Source: Kitasatospora sp. NBC_01250
Lineage (GTDB): Bacteria; Actinomycetota; Actinomycetes; Streptomycetales; Streptomycetaceae
Assembly: GCF_036226465.1 (NCBI RefSeq)
Contig: NZ_CP108476.1
Location: forward strand, 2,356,001 to 2,420,000
Direction: 5' to 3'
Length of the DNA stretch: 64,000 bases
Position 1 is the stretch's first letter, and each line of letters opens with the position of its first letter. Positions 1 to 8,199 of this stretch are shown here, piece after piece. Under the pieces are notes generated by a model, which had not been told where the DNA came from, made no database searches, and saw nothing but the letters and a program-made list of their open reading frames with translations. Position numbers and translations under genes: made by a program.

Positions 1-921
1 CCCGAGCAGGCCGACCAGCGGCGCGACCAGCCGCTCGCGCAGCGCCGGGCGCAGCAGGCGGCCCACCACGAGATCGCCGGCCAGCATCCCCACCGGGAGC
101 GCCCCGAGGAGCAACGCCGCGTAGCCGGGCGGCAGTCCGCGCTCGCCGGTGTACGCCACGATCAGCCCCTCGGCGCCCGCCGCGAAGGCGGGCGGCAGCC
201 ACTGGACCAGCAGCAGCCGGCGCACCGCACGGTCGGCGAGCAGCGCGCGGTTGCCCGTCCAGCTGTGCCGCAGCACCGCCGCTCCCCTGCCGTCGCCCGA
301 CGACGAGGGCAGCGCCGGCAGCCGCAGCCGGACCAGCAGCGCCGCCGCCAGATACCCCGCCGCACTGACCAGCAGCGCACCGCGTGCCCCGAGCACGGTC
401 ACCGCGGCCCCCGCGCCCGCCAGCCCGAGCAACTGCCCGCCCGAGCTGGCGACATTGCTCAACGAGCGGCCCAACACATAGGCGTCGCCCGTCAGTTCAA
501 TCGCGATCAGTCGACTGCTCGCCGCGCCGAAGACCGGGGTCAGGCAGGAGACGGCGCCGACCAGTGCGAGGGTGGCCGCCGTCGGCAGCCACACCAGCGC
601 CGGGGCTGCCGCGGCGAGCGCCGGCAGCAGGTGGCCCGCGACGATCAGCGGGCGTGGGCGGCCCCGGTCGGCGAGCGCGCCGAGCAGCAGGGTGCCGAGC
701 AGCTGCGGCGCGAAGCCGACGCCGAAGGCCAGGGCGCCGAGCAGCGGTGACCCGGTGGTGGCGTAGATCAGCACCGAGAGGGTGGTGATCCGCAGGCTGT
801 CCGCCACCACGGCGAGCGTCCGGGTGACGAAGAGCAGGCGGAACAGCGGGCGGGCCAGGACCTCCCGGTAGCCGGCCGGGCCCGCGGGGGTCGTGGTGGT
901 GTCGGTGGCGGCAGCGGTCAT
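1..921 (-). CDS. MFS transporter, C-terminus cut off by window edge
   Basis: The frame is open from an ATG at 921 to the first base, so about 307 codons are visible and the C-terminus lies outside the window. The product shows repeated hydrophobic helices separated by short Arg-rich loops (for example GALADRGRPRP after the second helix, a typical MFS motif A position), which fits a 12-TM major facilitator of the MDR-exporter type. A GGGAGG Shine-Dalgarno lies about 10 nt upstream of the ATG. It is divergent from the ArsR-type regulator at 989 with only 67 bp between them, the usual layout of an exporter and its regulator. The substrate cannot be told from sequence. Confidence 0.8.
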   Translation of the reverse strand, partial: MTAAATDTTTTPAGPAGYREVLARPLFRLLFVTRTLAVVADSLRITTLSVLIYATTGSPLLGALAFGVGFAPQLLGTLLLGALADRGRPRPLIVAGHLLPALAAAAPALVWLPTAATLALVGAVSCLTPVFGAASSRLIAIELTGDAYVLGRSLSNVASSGGQLLGLAGAGAAVTVLGARGALLVSAAGYLAAALLVRLRLPALPSSSGDGRGAAVLRHSWTGNRALLADRAVRRLLLVQWLPPAFAAGAEGLIVAYTGERGLPPGYAALLLGALPVGMLAGDLVVGRLLRPALRERLVAPLVGLLG

Positions 922-988
922 GCGCGGCAGCCTCCCGCAGGGTGCCCGGCCCGGCCCACTCATTCGTCGCTGGACGTAAGCTCGGTGC

Positions 989-1990
989 ATGCCGCGTTTC
1001 GAGGTGGGCACCGAGGACCTGCTGCACAGCCGCTTCGCGCTCTCCCCCTCCTTCGAACTCTGCGCCCTGCTGCGCCTGTTGGAGGGAGTACCGGGCCGCC
1101 GGCTGCCCGCCGGCTGGGCGGCCCGGCTGCGCCCGGTCTTCGAAGAGCTGCGAGTCCGCACCGAGTTGGACGCGGTGCTCAGCCTGCAGAACCCGTCCTT
1201 CGGCGCGAACTTCATCGCGCCGCCGCCCACCGGCCTCGCCCAGAGCTGGGCCGACGACCTGGCCGCGATCCGGCGCACCGCGCCCGCCACGGCCCGCGCG
1301 GACATCGCGCGCTGCCTCACCGCCCGGCCGACCGTGCGCCCCGCCCGCCCCGCCGTGCGGGCGGTGCTGGCCGCGCCGGACGCGGTCGACCGGATCGCCA
1401 CCGCGCTCGACCAGGCCTGGCACGCGCTGCTCGCCCCGGACTGGCCGCAACTGCGGGCCATCTGCGAGCGCGACGTGGTGCACCGGGCGGGACTGCTGGG
1501 GCGGCACGGCTGGGCGGCGGCGCTGGAGGGGCTGCACCCGCGGCTGAGCTGGCGCGACGGCGGGATCGAAGTGGCCGGCCGCACCACCGAGCCGGCCGTC
1601 CCGCTGGCGGGTGAGGGGCTGCTGCTGGTCCCCTCCGTCTTCGTCCACCCGGAGATCGCGGCGTACGTGGACGACCCGTGGCCCAAGGCGATCGTCTACC
1701 CGGCCCGGGGGATCGCGGCGCTGTGGGAGGAGCGGCCACAGGCGGCGCCCGAGGCGCTGGCCGCCCTGCTCGGGAGCTCCCGGGCCCGTCTGCTCGCCGC
1801 GCTCGACCAGCCGGCCGGGACCACCCAGCTCGCCCGCAGCCTGGCCATGACCACCGGCGCGGTCGGCGACCACCTCGCCGTGCTGCGCCGCGCCGGCCTG
1901 CTCCACCGGGCCCGGTCCGGCCGCACGGTGCTCTACTGCCGCACGCCGCTGGCCGAGGCCCTGCTCGGTGGCGCGGCGGCGGCCGACTGA
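989..1990 (+). CDS. ArsR-type winged-helix regulator (DUF5937-like N-terminal domain)
   Basis: 333 residues. The last ~70 residues form a winged helix of the ArsR/HTH_20 kind, with AGTTQLARSLAMTTGAV followed by a recognition helix and the wing LHRARSGRTVLYC. The long N-terminal part lacks a recognisable catalytic motif and matches the general layout of actinobacterial DUF5937-HTH proteins. No Shine-Dalgarno is visible, but TAAGCT at 977-982 sits 6 nt before the ATG, so transcription probably starts at the start codon (leaderless). It is divergent from the MFS gene at 1-921, which is its likely target. Confidence 0.8.
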   Translation: MPRFEVGTEDLLHSRFALSPSFELCALLRLLEGVPGRRLPAGWAARLRPVFEELRVRTELDAVLSLQNPSFGANFIAPPPTGLAQSWADDLAAIRRTAPATARADIARCLTARPTVRPARPAVRAVLAAPDAVDRIATALDQAWHALLAPDWPQLRAICERDVVHRAGLLGRHGWAAALEGLHPRLSWRDGGIEVAGRTTEPAVPLAGEGLLLVPSVFVHPEIAAYVDDPWPKAIVYPARGIAALWEERPQAAPEALAALLGSSRARLLAALDQPAGTTQLARSLAMTTGAVGDHLAVLRRAGLLHRARSGRTVLYCRTPLAEALLGGAAAAD

Positions 1991-2075
1991 CACCGCCCTG
2001 ACGCCGACACTGCTGTGACGCGCCAGGCCGGCTTGAGCAGCGGTGGAGTGTGAGCAAGGCAGGGGTTGTCCGATC

Positions 2076-3608
2076 ATGGTCCGGCTCAGGACACTTGACC
2101 TTGTGGACGAACCGACTTCGACGCCCGCTGTGCCCGCCGCCCTGGTCTTCGCCGGCCAGGTGCTCGACCCGGGCTCGTTCCGTAGCTGGGACGAGCCGCC
2201 GAGCCATGCCGAGGAGGGCGTCCGGAACGCCGGCTACGCCGCCGATCTGGCCCGGGCCCGGGCGCGCAGCGGAGCCGACGAGGCCGCGCTCACCGGGGAG
2301 GGGCGGATCGGCGGGCGGCGGGTCGCGGTGCTGCTGAGCGAGTTCACCTTCCTCGCCGGCTCGATCGGGGCGGCCACCGCCGCGCGGCTGCTGCACGCGG
2401 TGGAGCGGGCGACGGCCGAGCGGCTGCCGCTGCTCGCGTTCCCGGCCTCGGGCGGCACCCGGATGCAGGAGGGCACCCCAGCGTTCGTCCGGATGATCGC
2501 CATCGCCAACGCGGTGACCGCGCACAAGGCGGCCGGGCTGCCGTACCTGGTGCACCTGCGCCACCCCACCACCGGCGGGGTGCTCGCCTCCTGGGGTTCG
2601 CTCGGCCAGGTGACCACCGCCGAGCCGCAGGCGCTGGTCGGATTCCTGGGCCCGCGGGTGTACCAGGCGCTCTACGGTGCGCCGTTCCCCGAGGGCGTGC
2701 AGCGGGCCGAGCACCTGGCGCGGTTCGGGACGGTGGACGCGGTGCTGACGGCCGGCGGGCTGCGGGAGTGGCTGACGACGGCGGTGGGTCTGCTGACCGG
2801 CCCTCAGGATTCGGTCACCGAACCAGTGGTGGCCCGGCACCCGGACGAGCCCGCAGCGGCTGCCGCGGGCTCCGTCTGGGACTCCGTGCAGCAGACCCGG
2901 CGGGCCGGCCGGCCCGGTCTGGCCGAGCTGCTGGCCGAGGCCGACACCGTGCTGCCGCTGTCCGGCACCGGCGCCGGGGAGCGGGACGACGCGCTGCGGC
3001 TGGCGCTCGCCCGGTTCGGCGACCGCAGCTGCGTGGTGGTCGGCCACGACCGGGCCGCCGCGGCCGTGCACGGCCCGGTGGGCCCGGGCGCGCTGCGCAC
3101 CGCCCGCCGCGGCATGCGGCTGGCGGCGGAGCTGCGGCTGCCGCTGCTCACCGTGATCGACACCCACGGGGCGCTGCTCAGCCAGGAGGCCGAGGAGGGC
3201 GCGCTGGCCGGCGAGATCGCCCGCTGCGTGGCCGAGTTGAGCACCCTGCCCACCCCCGTGGTCAGCCTGCTGCTCGGCGAGGGCGCGGGCGGTGCGGCCC
3301 TCGCGCTGCTGCCCGCCGACCGGGCGCTCGCCACCGAGCACGCCTGGCTCTCCCCGCTGCCGCCCGAGGGCGCCTCGGTGATCCTCTACCGCACCCCGGA
3401 GCACGCGCCGCGCCTCGCCGAGCAGCAGCGGATCGGCGCCGCGGAGCTGCTGCGGGAGGGCGTCATCGACCGCATCCTGCCGGAGCCGGCGACGCCGGAG
3501 CTGTTCGTCCGGCACACCGTCGAGGCGATCCGCGAGGAACTGGCCGCCGCCGCGGCCCTCACCCCGCCGGGCCCGCGCCTGGTCCGCTTCAACGGCCTGG
3601 CGCAGTAG
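2076..3608 (+). CDS. Acyl-CoA carboxylase carboxyltransferase, fused beta/alpha-like subunit
   Basis: About 510 residues. Two crotonase-like halves can be seen. The N-terminal (AccD-like) half contains FPASGGTRMQEGTPAF, where the SGGTRMQEG signature binds the acyl-CoA/biotin. The C-terminal (AccA-like) half contains LLLGEGAGGAALALLPADR. This is the arrangement of single-chain carboxyltransferases that pair with a separate biotin carboxylase; no biotin carboxylase or carrier is next door. No zinc-finger N-terminus is evident. A GTG at 2043 extends the frame by 11 codons; the ATG at 2076 is preferred because homologues usually begin shortly before the conserved core. The substrate (acetyl-CoA, propionyl-CoA or other) is not determined. 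Confidence 0.78.
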   Translation: MVRLRTLDLVDEPTSTPAVPAALVFAGQVLDPGSFRSWDEPPSHAEEGVRNAGYAADLARARARSGADEAALTGEGRIGGRRVAVLLSEFTFLAGSIGAATAARLLHAVERATAERLPLLAFPASGGTRMQEGTPAFVRMIAIANAVTAHKAAGLPYLVHLRHPTTGGVLASWGSLGQVTTAEPQALVGFLGPRVYQALYGAPFPEGVQRAEHLARFGTVDAVLTAGGLREWLTTAVGLLTGPQDSVTEPVVARHPDEPAAAAAGSVWDSVQQTRRAGRPGLAELLAEADTVLPLSGTGAGERDDALRLALARFGDRSCVVVGHDRAAAAVHGPVGPGALRTARRGMRLAAELRLPLLTVIDTHGALLSQEAEEGALAGEIARCVAELSTLPTPVVSLLLGEGAGGAALALLPADRALATEHAWLSPLPPEGASVILYRTPEHAPRLAEQQRIGAAELLREGVIDRILPEPATPELFVRHTVEAIREELAAAAALTPPGPRLVRFNGLAQ

Positions 3609-3622
3609 GGCCGTCCGACCGG

Positions 3623-5713
3623 CTACCCCGGGCCGGCCAGCGCGGAGCGGGCGGCGGCGACCTCGCGGCGGACGGCGGCCAGCGCGCTGCCGGTGGTGGT
3701 GTCGCGCGGCAGGGCGACAGGGCCCGGGTCCGCGCCGCCCGCGCGGATCGCCGTGGCCAGTGCCCGCAGCTCGGCGGCCACGGCGGCGACCTCGGCGGGC
3801 CGCGGCGGTTCGGCGCCCTGCTCGGTGCGGACGGCGGTGGCCGTGCTCGCGTCGATCACCCGCTCGACCGCGACCACCAGCGGCCACCAGGCGGCGGCCC
3901 GCGCGCCCACCGGCGGCGGCTCGCCCAGCGCCCGCTGGAACTCGGTGCGCACGCCGGCGAGGTCCCGGTAGAGCCGGCGCCGCAGCCGGGCCCGGGACCC
4001 GGGCACGGCGGCCGCGGCGGGGACGGCCGGCGCGGGGACGGCCGGCGGGAACACCACCCCGGGCAGCGGCGCCGTGTCAGCACCGCCCGCGGACGCGGCG
4101 CCGCCCCCGCCCCCGCCCTCACCCGTGAAGGCGCACTCCAGGTACCGCGCCACGTCGTCCACCGCGTCCGCGAGCCGGGCGCCGACCCGCGAGTGCCAGC
4201 TCTCCGGCCACAGCGCGTACCCCGCGACCAGCACGATCGCGCAGCCGAGCAGGCTGTCCAGCAGCCGGGGCGCGATCAGGTGGACGCCCTGATGGCTCAG
4301 CAGGTCGGAGAGGATCAGGATCAGCGGGGTCATCACCACGGTCTGCAGGCCGTAGCTGCGCCGCGACACCATCGGCAGGGCCGCGGCCAGCACGGCCACC
4401 ACCGGCGCCTCCCAACCGCCGCGCGGGACGGTCTCCAGCACGGCCGCGGCCAGCACCAGGCCGACCACGGTGCCGAGCGCCCGCAGCACGGCGCGCGAGA
4501 AGACCGAGCCGAAGTCCGGCTTGAGCACGAAGGTGACGGTCAGCGGCACCCAGTAGGAGCGGGGCACCGTGACGGTGGAGACCAGCGTCTGGGCCAGGCC
4601 CAGGCAGAGCGCCAGCCGCAGGCCGTAGTGCCAGGAGTCGGCCGAGAGCAGCACCTCGCGGGTGCGGTCGCGCAGCCGCACCCGCAGTGGCGCCGGGCGC
4701 AGCACCGGTGTGGGCGCGCCGTCCTGGTAGCCGCCGGCCAGCACCTCGCGCGCGTGCAGAAGGGCGGCTGCGGCGGCCCGCTCGACGGGGTCGGCGGCCT
4801 CGCCCGGGGCCGGCTCGGCGGGGTGCCCAGGGAGCGCGGGGAGCGGCCTGCGGCTGTCCACCGCCACGGCGATCACGCGCACCTCGCCCGCGAGCCCCGC
4901 GCCGAGGTGGCCGCCGGCCGCGTGCACGGCGGGGGCCACCTCGACCAGCGGGGTGAGCGCGCCGAGCAGCGCGATCAGGCGCACCATGCCCCGGCTGCGC
5001 CCCGGCGCCAGCGCGCGGCGGCTGAGCAGCAGGTCGTAGGCGTGGTCCAGGGCCGCGGTCAGCCGGGTGCGCGCCAGGCTCCAGTCGGCGCCGCCGGCGG
5101 CTTCCAGCAGGTTCGCGGTCTCCCGGTACGCCTGGACCACCGCCGTCCGCTCCGGGACGCGCGAGCGGGCCGGCCAGGCGAGCAGGGCCATCGCCAGGAT
5201 CAGTGCGGCGCCGAGCAGGACCAGCACCGGCCCGCGCCACCAGGGCGGCGGGAACGGCAGGCCCGCGCCGATCACCGCCATCAGCAGCACGTTGAGCCCG
5301 GCGGCGGAGGAGACCGCGCCGATCGTGCTCATCATCCCCGCGACCAGGGCGAGCCCGGTGAGCGCGCCGACCGCGACCCAGCCGTGCCCGTGCACCTGTT
5401 CGCCGAGCGCGAGCCCGGCGGCGGCGAAGAGCTGGGGGACGGCGATGTTGAAGACCCGCAGCCGGTAGGCGTCGGCGGTGTCGCCGAGCACCGCGCCGAG
5501 CGCGCCCATCGCGACCAGCGCGCCCTCCGCGCTGCGGCCGACCGCCGCACCGACGGCCACCGGCAGGGCCATCCCGATGGCCGCCCGGACCGCCGCCGCC
5601 TTGGGGACGGCGGTCGCTTGCGGGCGCAGCGTGCGGACCAGCCAGGCGGGCGGCACCAGCAGGCCGGTTCCGGTGCCGCCCGGGTCGGCCGGGTCGTCGT
5701 CGTGCTCGCTCAT
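3623..5713 (-). CDS. FUSC-family membrane protein
   Basis: 696 residues. Two blocks of hydrophobic helices alternate with long cytoplasmic regions, the duplicated half-structure of FUSC (fusaric acid resistance/aromatic acid exporter) proteins. The second block includes the DUF2955/FUSC_2-like stretch RSYWVPLTVTFVLKPDFGSV, and the equivalent PRSYW-VPLT motif is the family's most conserved part. The frame extends further upstream, but the ATG at 5713 has a GTGAGG directly before it and begins the hydrophilic tail found in homologues. It is convergent with the carboxyltransferase (14 bp apart). Likely a transporter or envelope protein; substrate unknown. Confidence 0.8.
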   Translation of the reverse strand: MSEHDDDPADPGGTGTGLLVPPAWLVRTLRPQATAVPKAAAVRAAIGMALPVAVGAAVGRSAEGALVAMGALGAVLGDTADAYRLRVFNIAVPQLFAAAGLALGEQVHGHGWVAVGALTGLALVAGMMSTIGAVSSAAGLNVLLMAVIGAGLPFPPPWWRGPVLVLLGAALILAMALLAWPARSRVPERTAVVQAYRETANLLEAAGGADWSLARTRLTAALDHAYDLLLSRRALAPGRSRGMVRLIALLGALTPLVEVAPAVHAAGGHLGAGLAGEVRVIAVAVDSRRPLPALPGHPAEPAPGEAADPVERAAAAALLHAREVLAGGYQDGAPTPVLRPAPLRVRLRDRTREVLLSADSWHYGLRLALCLGLAQTLVSTVTVPRSYWVPLTVTFVLKPDFGSVFSRAVLRALGTVVGLVLAAAVLETVPRGGWEAPVVAVLAAALPMVSRRSYGLQTVVMTPLILILSDLLSHQGVHLIAPRLLDSLLGCAIVLVAGYALWPESWHSRVGARLADAVDDVARYLECAFTGEGGGGGGAASAGGADTAPLPGVVFPPAVPAPAVPAAAAVPGSRARLRRRLYRDLAGVRTEFQRALGEPPPVGARAAAWWPLVVAVERVIDASTATAVRTEQGAEPPRPAEVAAVAAELRALATAIRAGGADPGPVALPRDTTTGSALAAVRREVAAARSALAGPG

Positions 5714-5797
5714 CCTCACCGGACGATCCTCGCCCGGCGGTCCGTCACCCTCGCGGAGGCGCGAGGACGATCCGCGCATCCCCTGCCTCGTTCGCTC

Positions 5798-5827
5798 TTG
5801 CTCAGTTCTGCGCGGAACTGCTATGAA
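5798..5827 (+). promoter_or_regulatory. Promoter with operator dyad in the spacer, upstream of PfkB kinase
   Basis: TTGCTC (5798-5803) and TATGAA (5822-5827) are 18 bp apart. The spacer holds a perfect inverted repeat, CAGTTC (5803-5808) and GAACTG (5815-5820), around six bases. A dyad between -35 and -10 is a classical repressor position. The kinase start is 34 bp further on. Confidence 0.6.
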
Positions 5828-5861
5828 ATAAGCACTATCAATCACACCGGAGGGCTCCCCC

Positions 5862-6794
5862 GTGCCTGCGCCCGACCCGATCCTCACCGTCACGCTGAAC
5901 ACCGCGCTCGACCTCACCTACCAGGTGCCCGCCGTCCGACTGCACCAGAGCAACCGGGTGGCGCAGGTCGCCGCGCGGGCGGGCGGCAAGGGGGTCAACG
6001 TCGCCCGGGTGCTCCACCGGCTCGGGCACCCCGCCGTGGTCACCGGGCTGGTCGGCGGCGCCACGGGCGGCGCGGTGCGGGCCGATCTCGCCACCGCCGG
6101 GCCGACCGACGCGCTGTTCGCCGTGCGGGGCGAGACCCGGCGCACCATCGCGGTGGTGGATCCGCTCGCGGCGGACGCCACGCTCTTCAACGAACCCGGA
6201 CCGCGGATCACCGCCGACGAGTGGACCGGGTTCACCGCCCACTTCGCCGCCCTGCTCGACGCGGGCTGCCGGGCGGCGGTGCTCTCCGGCAGCGTGCCGC
6301 CCGGCCTGGCGCCGGACGCCTACGCCACGCTGGTCGCCCTCGCCCGTCACCGCGGCGTCCCGGTCCTGCTGGACACCGCCTCCCCCTGGCTGCTGCCCGC
6401 CCTCGCCGCCGGCCCCGAGCTGGTCAAGCCCAACGCCGAGGAGCTGCGCGAGGCCACCGGCCTGGCCGACCCGATGGCCGCCGCCCGCGCCCTGCTCGCC
6501 CGGGGCGCGGGCGCGGTGGTCGCCTCGCTCGGCGCCGAGGGCGTGCTCGCCGTGACCCCGCAGGGCGCCTGGCGGGCCGAGCCGCCCGAGCACCTGGCCG
6601 GCAATCCGACGGGGGCCGGCGACTCGGCGGTAGCGGCACTGAGCGTCGGCCAGGTCGACTTCCTGCCCTGGTCGCAACGGCTGGCCCAGGCGGTCGCCCT
6701 CTCCGCCGCGACCGTGCTCAGCCCGCTGGCGGGCGGCTACGACGAGGCCGCCTACCACGCGCTGCTCCCGCGGGTGCGGGTCACCCGGTTGTGA
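5862..6794 (+). CDS. 1-phosphofructokinase-type PfkB sugar-phosphate kinase
   Basis: 310 residues, the usual length of the FruK/LacC (1-phosphofructokinase, tagatose-6-phosphate kinase) branch of ribokinases. Visible motifs are the N-terminal TVTLNTALDLTYQV, the substrate signature ARAGGKGVNVARVL at ~residue 40, and the ATP-site signature NPTGAGDSAVAAL at ~residue 247, in which GAGD supplies the catalytic Asp. The GTG start has a GGAGG 8-9 nt upstream. The gene stands alone: no FruA/FruB PTS components or DeoR regulator adjoin it, so which hexose phosphate it uses is open. The promoter carries a strong operator-like dyad. Confidence 0.82.
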   Translation: MPAPDPILTVTLNTALDLTYQVPAVRLHQSNRVAQVAARAGGKGVNVARVLHRLGHPAVVTGLVGGATGGAVRADLATAGPTDALFAVRGETRRTIAVVDPLAADATLFNEPGPRITADEWTGFTAHFAALLDAGCRAAVLSGSVPPGLAPDAYATLVALARHRGVPVLLDTASPWLLPALAAGPELVKPNAEELREATGLADPMAAARALLARGAGAVVASLGAEGVLAVTPQGAWRAEPPEHLAGNPTGAGDSAVAALSVGQVDFLPWSQRLAQAVALSAATVLSPLAGGYDEAAYHALLPRVRVTRL

Positions 6795-6809
6795 CCGGCG
6801 GAAACCCGG

Positions 6810-6838
6810 TTGGCCCGGGACTCGGGCGACACTAATCT
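6810..6838 (+). promoter_or_regulatory. Leaderless promoter of acetyltransferase-like gene
   Basis: TTGGCC at 6810-6815 and TAATCT at 6833-6838 are 17 bp apart, and TAATCT ends 7 nt before the ATG at 6846. No Shine-Dalgarno is present, so the mRNA probably starts at the AUG. Confidence 0.55.
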
Positions 6839-6845
6839 GCCGCGC

Positions 6846-7592
6846 ATGGATGTCAAGATCACCACGCTCGCCGACCGCCCGGAGCTGCAGGCGGCGCTCT
6901 CGTTCCCGGACAACTGGCCCGAGTTCATCCTGGCCGATCCGGTCGGCCGCGCCTTCTTCGGTCAACTGAACGACGTCTTCCCCGAGTTCACGATCGTGGC
7001 GACGAATCCGGCGGGAGCGGTGGTCGCGGTCGGGCACAGCGTCCCGTTCGCGCTGCGGCAGCCGGAGCGCGCCGGCCTGCCGCCGGGCGGCTGGGACGAG
7101 GTGCTGCTCTGGGCGTTCCGGGACCGCCGGCTCGGGACCGGGCCCGACACGGTCAGCGCGATCGACGTCACCGTGCACACCGACTGGCTCGGCCACGGCC
7201 TGTCCGCCCTGATGCTCGCCGCGATGCGCGAGAACGCGCGCTCGCGCGGCTTCGCCGAGCTGGTCGCGCCGGTGCGGCCGACCGGCAAGCACCTCGAGCC
7301 GGCCACGGCGATGGCGGAGTACGCGTTCCGCACCCGGCCCTCGGACGGCCTGCCCGCCGACCCGTGGCTGCGCACCCATGTGCGCGCCGGCGGGGTGATC
7401 GACTCGATCGCGCCCTGTTCGATGACGGTGGCCGGTCCGCTCGCGCAGTGGCGCGCCTGGACCGGGCTGCCCTTCGACACCCCGGGGCCGGTGATCGTGC
7501 CCGGCGCCCTGGTGCCGGTGCACTGCATGCCGGACGCCGACGCGGCGGTCTACACCGAACCGAACGTCTGGGTCCGGCACGCGCTGAGCTGA
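6846..7592 (+). CDS. GNAT-like N-acetyltransferase family protein
   Basis: 248 residues. The middle holds a GNAT-like core, VHTDWLGHGLSALMLAAMRE, corresponding to the acetyl-CoA pyrophosphate loop region (the R/Q-x-x-G-x-G/A motif is only loosely kept as WLGHGLS). The N-terminal part is an acyl-binding-like domain with WPEFILADPVGR. Similar proteins in streptomycetes are annotated as hypothetical or N-acetyltransferase; the substrate is unknown. The ATG at 6846 is chosen over the in-frame ATG at 6810 because a TAnnnT promoter box lies 7 nt upstream of it. Confidence 0.65.
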   Translation: MDVKITTLADRPELQAALSFPDNWPEFILADPVGRAFFGQLNDVFPEFTIVATNPAGAVVAVGHSVPFALRQPERAGLPPGGWDEVLLWAFRDRRLGTGPDTVSAIDVTVHTDWLGHGLSALMLAAMRENARSRGFAELVAPVRPTGKHLEPATAMAEYAFRTRPSDGLPADPWLRTHVRAGGVIDSIAPCSMTVAGPLAQWRAWTGLPFDTPGPVIVPGALVPVHCMPDADAAVYTEPNVWVRHALS

Positions 7593-7733
7593 GACCCCCG
7601 CCGGGATCAGCGCCGAGGTGGAGGCCAGGCTGTTGAAGGGCTGGTCCGACGGGATGACCGGAGCCGTCCGACTTTCCATGCACCGGGCAGAGCACAATGG
7701 TTGAAAGTGTGTCAGTTCCTGGAAAGGTGCACG

Positions 7734-8165
7734 GTGCTCGACGAGTCTTCCTTCCCGTTGCTCGGCATCCCCGGCTGGCCCGGCCGGCGCGGGCTGACCA
7801 TCACCGGCGGCGCGGGGCCGGCGCCCCGGTCGGCGATCCACTCCTACCTGGCCGGGGACACCCGGCGCTCGCCGGCCGCCGTGGTCTTCGGGCAGTCCAG
7901 CGAGCGCGACCAGTCCGAGGCGGTGCGCCGCAACCTGCTCGACCCGACCGGGCGCCCCGAGTACGTCGAGTCGCTGGGCGCCCGGGCCCTGACGGTGCAG
8001 GTGGACGGTGTACCGGTGCGCGCGGTGCTGGAGAGCTGGTCCGAACCGCGCCTGCGGACGGCGCGGTTCGGGTGGCGCGGCTACCTGGTGGCGGTGGGGA
8101 GTTGGGAGCTGCCGCTGGACGCGGCGTTCTTCGCCTCGCTCGGCTCACTGGAGCCGCCCCGCTGA
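7734..8165 (+). CDS. Conserved hypothetical protein
   Basis: 143 residues with no domain I recognise. It begins VLDESSFPLLGIPGWPG, contains two beta-rich stretches (RALTVQVDGVPVRAVLESW, RFGWRGYLVAVGSWELPLD), and has no signal peptide or membrane segment. The GTG at 7734 is preferred over the TTG at 7701 because GGAAAG sits 7 nt before it. It is convergent with the MFS gene at 8200, 34 bp apart. Confidence 0.6.
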   Translation: MLDESSFPLLGIPGWPGRRGLTITGGAGPAPRSAIHSYLAGDTRRSPAAVVFGQSSERDQSEAVRRNLLDPTGRPEYVESLGARALTVQVDGVPVRAVLESWSEPRLRTARFGWRGYLVAVGSWELPLDAAFFASLGSLEPPR

Positions 8166-8199
8166 TCCCACCGTTGAGCCGCGCCGCTGATCCCGCCCG

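Noticed and set aside
2768..6835. A very long open frame (over 1300 codons) on the plus strand across the carboxyltransferase, FUSC and kinase genes
   Set aside because: Composition is Arg/Gly/Ala low-complexity, as expected for a shadow frame in GC-rich DNA; it crosses three well-supported genes.
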